Assembly: GCA_900548215.1 (NCBI GenBank)
Contig: URJI01000064.1
Span: 1 to 16,131 of the forward strand
Length of the DNA: 16,131 bases
Direction: 5' to 3'
DNA from: an uncultured Coprococcus sp.
GTDB lineage: Bacteria > Bacillota > Clostridia > Lachnospirales > Lachnospiraceae
The notes under the pieces are model-generated. The model ran no database searches and had not been told where the DNA came from. It saw nothing but the letters and a program-made list of their open reading frames with translations. Of this stretch, positions 10,401-16,131 are shown one piece after another; within the stretch, counting starts at the first letter, position 1; the number at the start of each line of letters is the position of its first letter. The position numbers and the translations under genes are program-made.

Positions 10401-10476
10401 TGGGTATAAGAAGGTTAAGGGAGTGACTTATTACTCTAGCTGGAGCAGTGCGAAGAGTGTTACTGTGAGCAAATAA
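4417..10476 (+). CDS. Very large secreted multi-module protein (PPC-like, Ig-like, FN3-like)
   Basis: A 2019-aa exported protein. The signal peptide is residues 1-31 (MRKLKRYLAMFMAAVIAVTS, cleavage near AVYAQ), followed by a linker with ATPSDA, common in Lachnospiraceae surface proteins. Residues 57-1682 hold about ten PPC-like beta-sandwich modules, recognised by xYKFTPxxTGxYxF and, about 40 residues later, LxKGxxYYI (clear examples at 57-147, 273-370, 687-781, 1115-1203, 1213-1310, 1414-1500). These are mixed with Ig-like (Big_3-style) modules carrying VxYxDGxxxxV (about 378-482, 585-682, 1017-1108, 1315-1410, 1505-1585). Residues 1690-1760 form a Cys/His segment (Cys1695, His1721, Cys1745, Cys1748). 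Then comes an Ig-like domain (1761-1832) and two FN3-like domains (about 1833-1920 and 1925-2019). No catalytic site, LPXTG, SLH or transmembrane anchor is visible. GGGAGG at 4404-4409 sets the start. Probable role is adhesion or surface structure; this is inference. Confidence 0.93.
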   Translation: MRKLKRYLAMFMAAVIAVTSVNIPAVAVYAQDTGDAAQVAEATPSDADGVEDISEGVTRVNITPGEMKKFRFTPAESATLNIYSTSDDDTIVYLYDADGHYLHMNDNDGYGNNFKLVYSFTAGKTYILEAGFYYGSVKGSFDIVVEKVKQPEEINISEPYTRFLAGAYYPFYDYFCFKSKETDGSSEEFTITGNETFDSNGFEYSVWIKDEDGNYAYADDGVMQRYRYAQSLEAGKYTVEIMDANDDAGVEPVAGTKIWASYDIYVQSPDEYFADKQTVSETEIRTLNAYYEIPEYYKFTPSETGDYIFSGIEEGCSKIMVYASDYSEVSVNDSEKKTYSLTKGQTYYIGLSVDEYYDNEDDIYNLQVLAQIYSAPVSAEFVMSRTDFPMQFETNVMDYMKVSVTLENGRVEMLDRRSYYDLEDRYGKQYKLYIASEGSDWNSQEYEGVLPSSAGTYTLSVAASEDGETWNKVGSQEIQIVSIADMDFPKLSAGTNKIHSAYNSETYSNNIYKLDMPYDGRVSMSPVADASIYRIADGGAIQVQSNTVLKKGTTYYVMFCKELTDDDGKDIYDWTVDLSIKPCISSIEIEKAPADTTFIYSIDMGFAKDARIKVIYSNGETESNVLGYGDVNTRYGEKIYVSYNVGETSYPAYELPIGQAYVKVYTDSGITSGYDIEVCKISDVAKGILHTGANAIDTEKKAHAIYKFTPDVTGIYDFGTDVRLYIYHEDASGDEYKLIRDAIGENSKFLEKGITYYIDTASGTYDKWGNNVYSWTMNVQLSKAGEYKLPVSWKLDENGIYSRYIYMSGAVYGRVLREQTESGCYITYDGGTEKYTNLHTNDAVDSWNNTVKTSLLRYDEDTLEYVECDLSDGEYNTYLSKGKYKTVLELVSRHGNVYADVAPIEIPFEVWDVTDAYDGEWDISKPLYLNQAQTTYMYKANVPEGVRCLSFKANALLANLEVYDADGKRLNPKPSYANPYTYSDIVELDTDVIYLYFVPGGDAEITKVTASAVPEVVSLDTEVDKDEYLCECDYVVSGDVTTTITYADGAKEVVHGTTDSLSLCLLDAEGVVYGDADRVIYGEGEYTVVAKTLNMSDSCQVKGTKISVKKIDEFIVQELKIDEQFTDVNKSDKKCTRVYKFTPEKDQDVIFNSTIRADVYTLDGDGHLSNFCGKGYVESVKKGESYYIVTELDAGESVTVQVNTKDTVHIQEKLGLDESKELTLSGKDYAELTFTPEETGEYKIQSYGSGDTFAELYENDEYIASDDDSGDGENFALRSKLEKGVKYTFKVKLYSENSAASTFSVLLSKVKYEAITGIKLYSDDFRAIYADDGSMIVSGQFTVEYGDDSYEIKDYSSTSRGYYDKYDNTIQSAYSIEETDGDKQAVVEFRYLNKNSTVWNYIPAIRIDVEEIHIEVKELVEGETFDTASSEDDMFSFVFKPAITGNYIVDIDSKHSTGEISVTDEDGNSVKAKSSSYRLRAGITYKIEVATGADYKITIRRPNSIADVEITGYKGQIYKEFGDIFGDNSVELKVTYADGTIETVSGANKLSNGRRIEYSIGLLESGEIFVEADVAGITDTYKITYSNKDDIESLKFKNNASYKKLPENTSGNARYYIYKMVVPADGIYDTDCEYDEAFMMPADGGSWENAADVLINKLKKGDVYYLKVSADLDGGAFYIALAGMLEWQVEKEPTCIAAGSKRRYDPELGKYVTAKIPATGHSFGRGWTLVKKATSKADGYKAHICTKCGGESTSKIVIKRISSVKLSKAVYTYDNKVHKPEVVVKDSGGKVIPATKYTVTYPSTKSIGKVIVKITFKGEYSGTSSRSFKIVPKESAITRTQNTASGIKITWSKSSNAGGYLIQRKKGNGRYVTIKTIKSNKTLSYIDTAANKQGVRYAYRVQAYKTVSGVTCSAAASAGKAQYYVKPVGVSSAANKSVKKLTVTWKKNTAVTGYQIQYSGNNAFKNAKIVTIPSSKAASRTIANLQKKKYYVRMRGYKKVKGVTYYSSWSSAKSVTVSK
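4585..9462 (+). repeat. Diverged array of alternating PPC-like and Ig-like modules
   Basis: Protein-level repeats inside the 2019-aa gene (residues 57-1682), each about 85-110 residues. DNA similarity is low, so they are old duplications. Module edges are approximate. Modules at residues 151-267 and 913-1010 are degenerate, lacking a clear FTP motif. Tandem PPC-like pairs without an Ig-like partner occur at 1115-1310. Confidence 0.7.
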
Positions 10477-10523
10477 AATATGAATGTGTCGGTTGCTGAT
10501 GAAGTGGCACGAATATGAAATAA

Positions 10524-10558
10524 CTAGCGCCACTGTATGATATATACAGTGGCGTTAG
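10524..10558 (+). other. Strong intergenic hairpin without a T-tract
   Basis: CTAGCGCCACTGTA (10524-10537) pairs with TACAGTGGCGTTAG (10545-10558), with one G-U pair; a further T-A pair leaves a 5-nt loop. It is followed by CTGCAGAGAAAGGGAGG, not by T residues, and ends 11 nt before the Shine-Dalgarno GGGAGG (10570-10575) of the next gene. It could protect or separate the two coding parts of one mRNA, or act as a partial terminator. I found no convincing promoter in 10477-10582. Confidence 0.75.
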
Positions 10559-10582
10559 CTGCAGAGAAAGGGAGGATTTCAA

Positions 10583-13500
10583 ATGAGAAAATTTGCAAGA
10601 TCACTGGCGGTGATAATGGCATTTGCCATGGCAGGCAGCACTGTCTGTGCGGGGTCAGGTGCGTATGGCTCGGCTCAGAGGGTGTATGCTGCAGAAGCGC
10701 AGAATCAGGATGATCAGGAAGAGTCTGTGGCTGAACTTGCGGCGGCAAGCGGTCTTGGCGTGGCAAAACACTCAAAGAGTGATATCATAGCCCAGATAAA
10801 GAAAAATGGGGCGTATCCATCGGATGCAGTGACTTATAAGAAAGCATATAAAACCAAGTCTCCATACTATGAGGGAGCGCTTTCCGATGCCACATTGAAG
10901 AAGGCTCTTGCCACATTGAACAATGTAAGATACATAGCAGGACTTAATTACAATGTTACTTTGGACAGCACATATACGGCTCAGTGTCAGGCGGGAGCAT
11001 ATGTGGATTATCTCATTGATGATCTGACTCACGATCCAAGAAAACCGTCAGGTATGAGTGATGCTCTGTACAAAAAGGGGTATGCCGGATGCAGCAGTTC
11101 CAATATAGCAATGGGTAGTTCCACATTGAATTCATGCATACTGTATAGTTGGATGGAAGACAGTGATTCGAGTAATATACGATACGTTGGACACCGTGGC
11201 TGGTGTCTGAATCCTACTATGGGTAAAACCGGATTTGGTGTTGCGGGAATATACATGTCTATGTATGCACTAGATAAGAGTAACAATAGCTCGATAAAGA
11301 ATGTGGCCTGGCCGGCACAGACTATGCCGCTGGAGTATTTTGGCAATGATTATGCGTGGAGTCTGTTCACTGGACAGAATGAGACGGAAAGCAGGGTAAA
11401 GGTTACGCTCAAGAGAAAGAGCGACGGCAGGACTTGGACATTTTCAAAGGGCAAGGCAAACGGAGATTTCTATGTCAGCAACGACTATCAGAAGGGAGCC
11501 ATCGTGTTCAGACCAAAGGGCATCACGGAATATAAAGCAGGTGATGTGTTCACGGTCAGTGTAACCGGTGTTAGTACTCCAGTCACATATACGGTATCCT
11601 TCTTCTCGCTTGGGGATGCGAGTCATAATCATAAATTAAAACTGTCGGCAACTCCAAATTTCAACACCATGAAGGCCACTGTTGTTGGGAAGTGCAACGA
11701 ATGCAATAAGTCATACAAGGCGACAGCAAATATAAAGATCACTACCAGTGGAGTGAGCTGTGGATATAAAGGAATTGTAAGTTATTCATATTCAGGAGTC
11801 ATCCTTAACGGCAAAAAATATAATGGCACAGGGAAAGCTAAGGTGACATCCCTTCCGCATATGTATGGTAAACCGACATTTCAGTGGAGTGGAAAATCCT
11901 GTACTGCATCGAGGCTCTGCTCAAGGTGTAAGAAGACAAGCAAGACTGCCTGCAAGGTGACAAGCAAGTCGACAGCGACCTGTACGGCTGCGGGACAGAC
12001 TACATATACAGCAACATATGGAAGTTATTCTTCTACAAAGAAGGTGGCTGCAGCAAAACTTGCGCACAAATTCACAAAGTATACATCAGATAAAAATGCT
12101 ACCTGTACGAAGGATGGCACAAAGACAGCAAAGTGTGATTACGGCTGTGGAACGAAAAAGACAGTTACGGACACAGGGACTAAACTTGCGCATAAATATA
12201 CGAAGTATACTTCAGATAAAAATGCGACATGTACAAAGGATGGCACAAAGACAGCTAAGTGTGATTATGGCTGCGGAGCCAAAAAGACGGTTACAGAACC
12301 AGGCACTAAGCTGGCGCACAAATACACTAAGTATGTGTCAAATAATGATGCGACATGTACAAAGGATGGCACAAAGACGGCAAAATGTGATTACGGTTGC
12401 GGAGCGGTAGATACAGTTATAGATAAGGGAAGCAAGATCCCACACGTATATACAAAGTATGTGTCCAACGGAGACGCGACCTGCACAGCAGATGGCACAA
12501 AGACGGCAAAATGTGACTACGGTTGCGGAGCGGTAGATACAGTTATAGACAAGGGAAGCAAGATCCCACATGTGTATACAAACTATGTATCAAACGGAGA
12601 TGCGACCTGCACAGCAGATGGAACAAAGACAGCACATTGCGACTATGGCTGCGGAGCAACAGATACAGTGACGGATGAAGGCAGCATGATTCCACACGTA
12701 TATACAAACTATGTATCAAATGGCGATGCAACGTGCACAGCGGATGGAACAAAGACAGCACATTGCGACTATGGCTGCGGAGCAACAGATACAGTGACGG
12801 ATGAAGGCAGCATGATTCCACACGTATATACAAACTATGTATCAAATGAAGATGCAACGTGTATGGCAGATGGCACAAAGACAGCACACTGCGACTACGG
12901 CTGCGGAGCAACAGACACAGTTACAGATAGGGGAAGCAGGCTTCCACACGTATTTGTAAACTATGTATCAAATGAAGATGCGACCTGCACGGCAGATGGC
13001 ACAAAAACAGCATACTGCGACTACGGCTGTGGTACTACAGATACGGTAATAGATGAAGGAACGATGATTCCACACGTATATACAAACTATGTATCAAATG
13101 GCGATGCAACGTGCACAGCGGATGGCACAAAAACAGCACACTGCGACTACGGCTGTGGTACTACAGATACGGTAACAGATGAAGGAACGAAGATTCCACA
13201 CGTATTCACAGATTATGTATCAAACGGCGATGCAACGTGCACAGCAGATGGAACAAAGACAGCACACTGCGATTATGGCTGCGGTGCTGCAGATACTATC
13301 ACAGATAAGGGAAGCATGCTTCCGCACAGCCTCACAGATGAGCGCATAGTTACAAAGAAGGCACGTGTGCACAGCGATGGAGTGGTATCAGGAAGATGCT
13401 CTGAGTGTGGAAAGATAATTCCAACAGGCAAAATAGCAGCTATAGATAAGGTTGTGACAAACAACAGCAGAATGTTATATGACGGATCGGAGAAGACAGC

Positions 13501-14221
13501 AAGCGTCACTGCATACGATACAGACGGAGAGCAGATACCTCGCTACCAGTACATATTGAGCTATGATGATAATATATCATCAGGAATCGTACATGTTACT
13601 ATGACATTCCGTGGTGACTATGAAGGAACCCTGAAAGGCTCTTTCAGAATTTATCCTATGAGCACATCTGTTAGAAGTGTGACAAATGTATATGGCGGAA
13701 TGAAGCTCACATGGAACAAGGTGCCTGATGGAACTGGCTATGTCATATATAGAAATGTCAATGGCGGTGCATACAAGCGGATAAAGCGTATAAGTGGTAT
13801 CGGACTTACAACATATACAGATACAGTGGCCAGGGTGAATGGAAACAGATATGCATATAAGATTTATGTATACAGAAAGAGTGGAGATGTGACTCTTTTC
13901 TCCACAGCAAGTTCACCTAAGGCGGCTTATCATATGGCAGCGCCTGTGATAAAGCAGACAAGCAATCTGGCATCGGGATCACTTAAGATCACATACACCA
14001 GGAATTCAAAGGCTACAGGATACCAGATCCAGTACGCAGATAACGCAAAGTTCAGTGGAGCAAAGGCTGTAGGTGTGACCGGTTATAATAATCTTTCAAA
14101 GACCATCACCAGCTTACAGAAGAAGACTTATTACGTGAGAATCAGAAGCTTCAAAAAATCAGGCGGTGTGGTATCTTATTCTAACTGGAGCAGTGCGAAG
14201 AGTGTTAGTGTGAGAAAATAG
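10583..14221 (+). CDS. Secreted CAP/SCP-domain protein with ten 42-aa Cys-rich repeats
   Basis: A 1212-aa exported protein. The signal peptide is about residues 1-37 (ends VYAAEA). A CAP (CRISP/antigen 5/PR-1; SCP) domain spans about 105-262: LNNVRYIAGLNYNVTL, His150 in LTHDP, NIAMG (174-178), and GHRGWCLNP with His204. Residue 173, before NIA, is Ser where ENIA has Glu. Cys135, Cys170, Cys185 and Cys208 are shared with the downstream paralogue and may form two disulfides. A beta domain (265-343) and a Cys-pair segment (Cys371/374, 440/446/449) follow. Ten 42-residue repeats fill 495-914. Then come an Ig-like domain (951-1025) and two FN3-like domains (1028-1117, 1119-1212) homologous to the tail of the upstream 2019-aa protein. 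GGGAGG (10570-10575) sets the start. It is probably co-transcribed with the upstream gene. Role unknown; extracellular binding or structural role is inferred. Confidence 0.94.
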   Translation: MRKFARSLAVIMAFAMAGSTVCAGSGAYGSAQRVYAAEAQNQDDQEESVAELAAASGLGVAKHSKSDIIAQIKKNGAYPSDAVTYKKAYKTKSPYYEGALSDATLKKALATLNNVRYIAGLNYNVTLDSTYTAQCQAGAYVDYLIDDLTHDPRKPSGMSDALYKKGYAGCSSSNIAMGSSTLNSCILYSWMEDSDSSNIRYVGHRGWCLNPTMGKTGFGVAGIYMSMYALDKSNNSSIKNVAWPAQTMPLEYFGNDYAWSLFTGQNETESRVKVTLKRKSDGRTWTFSKGKANGDFYVSNDYQKGAIVFRPKGITEYKAGDVFTVSVTGVSTPVTYTVSFFSLGDASHNHKLKLSATPNFNTMKATVVGKCNECNKSYKATANIKITTSGVSCGYKGIVSYSYSGVILNGKKYNGTGKAKVTSLPHMYGKPTFQWSGKSCTASRLCSRCKKTSKTACKVTSKSTATCTAAGQTTYTATYGSYSSTKKVAAAKLAHKFTKYTSDKNATCTKDGTKTAKCDYGCGTKKTVTDTGTKLAHKYTKYTSDKNATCTKDGTKTAKCDYGCGAKKTVTEPGTKLAHKYTKYVSNNDATCTKDGTKTAKCDYGCGAVDTVIDKGSKIPHVYTKYVSNGDATCTADGTKTAKCDYGCGAVDTVIDKGSKIPHVYTNYVSNGDATCTADGTKTAHCDYGCGATDTVTDEGSMIPHVYTNYVSNGDATCTADGTKTAHCDYGCGATDTVTDEGSMIPHVYTNYVSNEDATCMADGTKTAHCDYGCGATDTVTDRGSRLPHVFVNYVSNEDATCTADGTKTAYCDYGCGTTDTVIDEGTMIPHVYTNYVSNGDATCTADGTKTAHCDYGCGTTDTVTDEGTKIPHVFTDYVSNGDATCTADGTKTAHCDYGCGAADTITDKGSMLPHSLTDERIVTKKARVHSDGVVSGRCSECGKIIPTGKIAAIDKVVTNNSRMLYDGSEKTASVTAYDTDGEQIPRYQYILSYDDNISSGIVHVTMTFRGDYEGTLKGSFRIYPMSTSVRSVTNVYGGMKLTWNKVPDGTGYVIYRNVNGGAYKRIKRISGIGLTTYTDTVARVNGNRYAYKIYVYRKSGDVTLFSTASSPKAAYHMAAPVIKQTSNLASGSLKITYTRNSKATGYQIQYADNAKFSGAKAVGVTGYNNLSKTITSLQKKTYYVRIRSFKKSGGVVSYSNWSSAKSVSVRK
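12065..13324 (+). repeat. Ten tandem 126-bp coding repeats (42-aa Cys-rich unit)
   Basis: Units begin at His codons 12065, 12191, 12317, 12443, 12569, 12695, 12821, 12947, 13073 and 13199, exactly 126 bp apart with no indels. Each has a leading His, then ATC, DGTKTA, CDYGCG: Cys spacing C-x9-C-x3-C. One unit (from 12821) has Met after the first Cys instead of Thr or Lys. Early units are Lys-rich (KNATCTKDGTKTAKC, TKKTV); later ones are acidic (DATCTADGTKTAHC, TDTVTDEG). The DNA of the second halves of the units starting at 12569 and 12695 is essentially identical, suggesting recent copying. Confidence 0.97.
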
Positions 14222-14255
14222 AATATCATATAGCCAGACGTTCATAGACGTTTGT

Positions 14256-14295
14256 CAGGGCATCATCAAAGGTTTTGGTGGTGCCCTGTTTTGTT
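14256..14295 (+). terminator. Rho-independent terminator after the CAP-repeat gene
   Basis: CAGGGCATCATCAAA (14256-14270) pairs with TTTGGTGGTGCCCTG (14274-14288), using two G-U pairs and a 3-nt loop, followed by TTTTGTT (14289-14295). It lies 34 nt past the stop codon and separates this gene from the next promoter. Confidence 0.9.
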
Positions 14296-14323
14296 ATATG
14301 GCGACTTTAGGGGATTTCCATGG

Positions 14324-14352
14324 TTGCAAGGCTCATAACCGGGTGCTACTAT
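14324..14352 (+). promoter_or_regulatory. Predicted promoter for the second CAP-repeat gene
   Basis: TTGCAA (-35, 14324-14329), a 17-nt spacer, and extended -10 TGcTACTAT (TG 14344-14345, hexamer 14347-14352). It lies just after a terminator and about 55 nt before the ATG at 14408, which is the best-supported promoter layout in this window. Confidence 0.7.
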
Positions 14353-14354
14353 AG

Positions 14355-14400
14355 AATCAGGAGTTTATAAAATCAGGAATTATAATATTCAGGATCAGGA
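14355..14400 (+). repeat. Short repeated TCAGGA motif in the leader
   Basis: TCAGGA occurs at 14357, 14373, 14389 and 14395; the first three are exactly 16 bp apart, with A/T-rich filler. The last copy runs into the Shine-Dalgarno AGGAGGG (14397-14403), which is only 4 nt from the ATG when counted from its last G. The motif resembles a partial ribosome site, so extra copies may be decoys or standby sites; function unknown. Confidence 0.6.
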
Positions 14401-14407
14401 GGGATAT

Positions 14408-16131
14408 ATGAAAAAGTTAGGAAAAACGATGGCTGTGTTGCTGTCGCTGGTGATGATGGGAACGATGCCCGGGGCGGTATCATCTATCACAGCATACGGT
14501 GCGACGACCAGTGAGAGCGAAGATACTGCGACGCTTGCTGCGGACAGTGGCCTGGGAGTCGAAAGTCATACACAGGAGGAAATAATAAAACATATCAAGG
14601 ACAGCGGTGCACTCATCACAGATGACACAGTGTATAAGACGAATTATTCGGCCGAACAGCCTTATAGTGCAGGTGTGCTGGACGAGTCGACACTCAACAG
14701 CGGTATTGCGATGCTCAACAATATCAGATACATAGCCGGACTTAATTATGATGTAACACTTGACGATGGGTTCAATGAGGAGTGTCAGGCGGGCGCCCTG
14801 ATAAACAAGATAAATGGATCAATTTCCCATTATCCACAGCAGCCTTCGGACATGAGTGACGAGATGTATCAGCTTGCATACAAGGGCTGCAATGAGAGCA
14901 ATATAGCCTGGGGCTTTTCGACGCTGAACAAATGTATAGTTTTTGGATGGATGAGCGATGAAGATGAAGGAAATATAAGCAGCGTTGGACATAGAGCCTG
15001 GTGCCTGAATCCTACCATGGGAAAGACAGGTTTTGGAGTGGTCGACAATTATTACAACATGCATTCATTTGACGGGAGCCATACCTCATCGGTCAAGAAC
15101 ATTTCATGGCCGGCGCAGAACATGCCGGTGGAATATTTTGAGAAGAATATGCCGTGGAGTATATTTACCGGATCCAGCGAGACTGCAAGTGATGTCAAGG
15201 TGACGCTGACAAGACAGAGTGACGGAAAGGTATGGAATTTCTCCCAGGACAGTGCAGATGGATATTTCAATTGCACTAACTATATTCAGAGTGGAACCAT
15301 CGTGTTCAGACCGGGTGACATAACCGGATACAATGATGGGGATGTGTTCACAGTTTCCGTGACCGGAGTTAAGACACCTCTCTCGTATACGGTTTCCTTC
15401 TTCTCACTGGGAAGTGAGCTGGGACATGTGCATACATTTAAAAAAGGTAAGCTTACGGTAAATGGTATTGATATTGATGCCATGACAGCAGATGTATCGT
15501 TAAAATGTGATAGTTGTGATGCCGCATTTGAATCGACAGGTACGATCACAAATCTTTTAACCGACAATGTAACCTGTGGCTTCAAGGGTTATGTGGAATT
15601 TGATTTCGAAGCAAAGATATATGGAGTTAATTGGCAGGGTACAAATTTTTACTATGTAAATGGCCTTCCACATAAGTATGGTGATGTAGAATTCGCATGG
15701 GATGGCACGGATTGTACCGCTGATGCCAAGTGCTCCAGATGCGGTGATGTAGTCAGCGAGAAATGTACGGTGACCAGCAGAACGACTGCCACATGTACGG
15801 CGGATGGCGTGACAATCTATACTGCCGAATATGACGGCAAGACAGACACAAAGACGGTGGACACCCCTGCCACAGGCCATTCATTTACAGACTATGAGTC
15901 TAATGGAGACGCAACATGCCAGGCGGACGGAACAAAGACCGCCGAGTGTGATTATGGCTGCGGAGCGACAGACACGGTAGCAGACGAGGGAAGCAAGTTA
16001 GATCATAAGTTTACCAAGTATGTATCAAATAATGACGCAACCTGTCAGGCAGATGGAACAAAGACCGCCGAGTGTGATTATGGCTGCGGAATGACAGACA
16101 CGGTAGCAGACGAGGGAAGCAAGTTAGATCA
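14408..16131 (+). CDS. Secreted CAP/SCP-domain protein with Cys-rich repeats (partial, runs off the window)
   Basis: The frame is open from ATG 14408 to the last base (574 whole codons plus two bases). A signal peptide is visible (MKKLGKTMAVLLSLVMMGTM, cleavage near AYGA). A CAP domain (about 95-255) has LNNIRYIAGLNYDVTL, His141, NIAWG (165-169) and GHRAWCLNP with His195. Again a Ser (164) sits before NIA, and Cys126, 161, 176 and 199 match the four Cys of the upstream CAP domain. The beta domain (about 262-334) and Cys-pair segment (Cys367/370, 390, 436/442/445, 453, 463) follow in the same order as in the upstream protein. Two 42-residue repeats start at His491 and His533, with a third beginning at the edge. 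It is a paralogue of the upstream CAP gene; a C-terminal Ig-FN3 tail is likely but not visible. It has its own promoter and a terminator in front. Confidence 0.92.
   Translation, partial: MKKLGKTMAVLLSLVMMGTMPGAVSSITAYGATTSESEDTATLAADSGLGVESHTQEEIIKHIKDSGALITDDTVYKTNYSAEQPYSAGVLDESTLNSGIAMLNNIRYIAGLNYDVTLDDGFNEECQAGALINKINGSISHYPQQPSDMSDEMYQLAYKGCNESNIAWGFSTLNKCIVFGWMSDEDEGNISSVGHRAWCLNPTMGKTGFGVVDNYYNMHSFDGSHTSSVKNISWPAQNMPVEYFEKNMPWSIFTGSSETASDVKVTLTRQSDGKVWNFSQDSADGYFNCTNYIQSGTIVFRPGDITGYNDGDVFTVSVTGVKTPLSYTVSFFSLGSELGHVHTFKKGKLTVNGIDIDAMTADVSLKCDSCDAAFESTGTITNLLTDNVTCGFKGYVEFDFEAKIYGVNWQGTNFYYVNGLPHKYGDVEFAWDGTDCTADAKCSRCGDVVSEKCTVTSRTTATCTADGVTIYTAEYDGKTDTKTVDTPATGHSFTDYESNGDATCQADGTKTAECDYGCGATDTVADEGSKLDHKFTKYVSNNDATCQADGTKTAECDYGCGMTDTVADEGSKLD
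15878..16129 (+). repeat. Start of a second 126-bp Cys-rich repeat array
   Basis: Two units of exactly 126 bp (15878-16003 and 16004-16129), and the next unit starts at the last two bases. They share DATCQADGTKTAECDYGCG and VADEGSKLD, the same C-x9-C-x3-C spacing as the array at 12065-13324, but with Gln after the first Cys and Glu before the second. Confidence 0.93.

Noticed and set aside
10493..10519. TTGCTG / TATGAA as a promoter for the CAP-repeat gene
   Set aside because: Spacing is 15 nt and the -10 is poor; not enough to call, though a weak promoter cannot be excluded.
12018..12410. Second + strand frame overlapping the start of the Cys-rich array
   Set aside because: Arg/Gln-rich shadow of the repeat frame with no ribosome site, fully inside the longer CAP-repeat gene.
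12065..13324. Regular repeats as a CRISPR array
   Set aside because: The repeat unit is 126 bp with no unique spacers and is in frame inside a secreted protein gene.

Overview
The window looks like chromosome of a gut Lachnospiraceae member (a Coprococcus/Roseburia-like clostridium; family fairly sure, genus not). The evidence is moderate GC, strong AGGAGG ribosome sites, extended -10 promoters, a clostridial-type GH36 alpha-galactosidase, and very large secreted proteins built from PPC-like, Ig-like, Cys-rich and FN3-like modules. All genes are on the + strand.

Region 1 (1-2875) is a sugar-related unit: the 3' end of an unrecognised, possibly solute-binding-like protein, then a complete cytosolic GH36 alpha-galactosidase (534-2726), closed by a strong terminator (2818-2875). 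Region 2 (2971-4191) is a single-gene unit with its own promoter and terminator. Its product is a one-pass membrane protein with a prion-like Q/G/Y/N tandem repeat on the predicted cytoplasmic side and a small charged extracellular domain.

Region 3 (4256-16131) is a cluster of three large secreted proteins. The first (4417-10476, 2019 aa) alternates PPC-like beta-sandwich modules with Ig-like modules and ends in a Cys-rich segment, an Ig-like domain and two FN3-like domains. The second (10583-14221, 1212 aa) has a CAP/SCP domain, ten tandem 42-residue Cys-rich repeats, and the same Ig-FN3-FN3 tail as the first. The third (14408 to the window end, partial) is a paralogue of the second, with the same CAP domain and the same 42-residue repeat; it runs off the edge. 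The first two are probably co-transcribed: they are 106 nt apart, with only a hairpin lacking a T-tract between them. The third has its own promoter after a clear terminator.

No enzyme active site is visible in the 2019-aa protein, and both CAP domains lack the usual Glu of the ENIA motif, so the cluster reads more like a surface or secreted structural/adhesive set than a set of hydrolases. That is inference. No LPXTG, SLH or choline-binding anchor is visible in the two complete proteins; their shared C-terminal FN3-like tail is the only candidate for a common retention element. No RNA genes, CRISPR, transposases or phage genes were seen.
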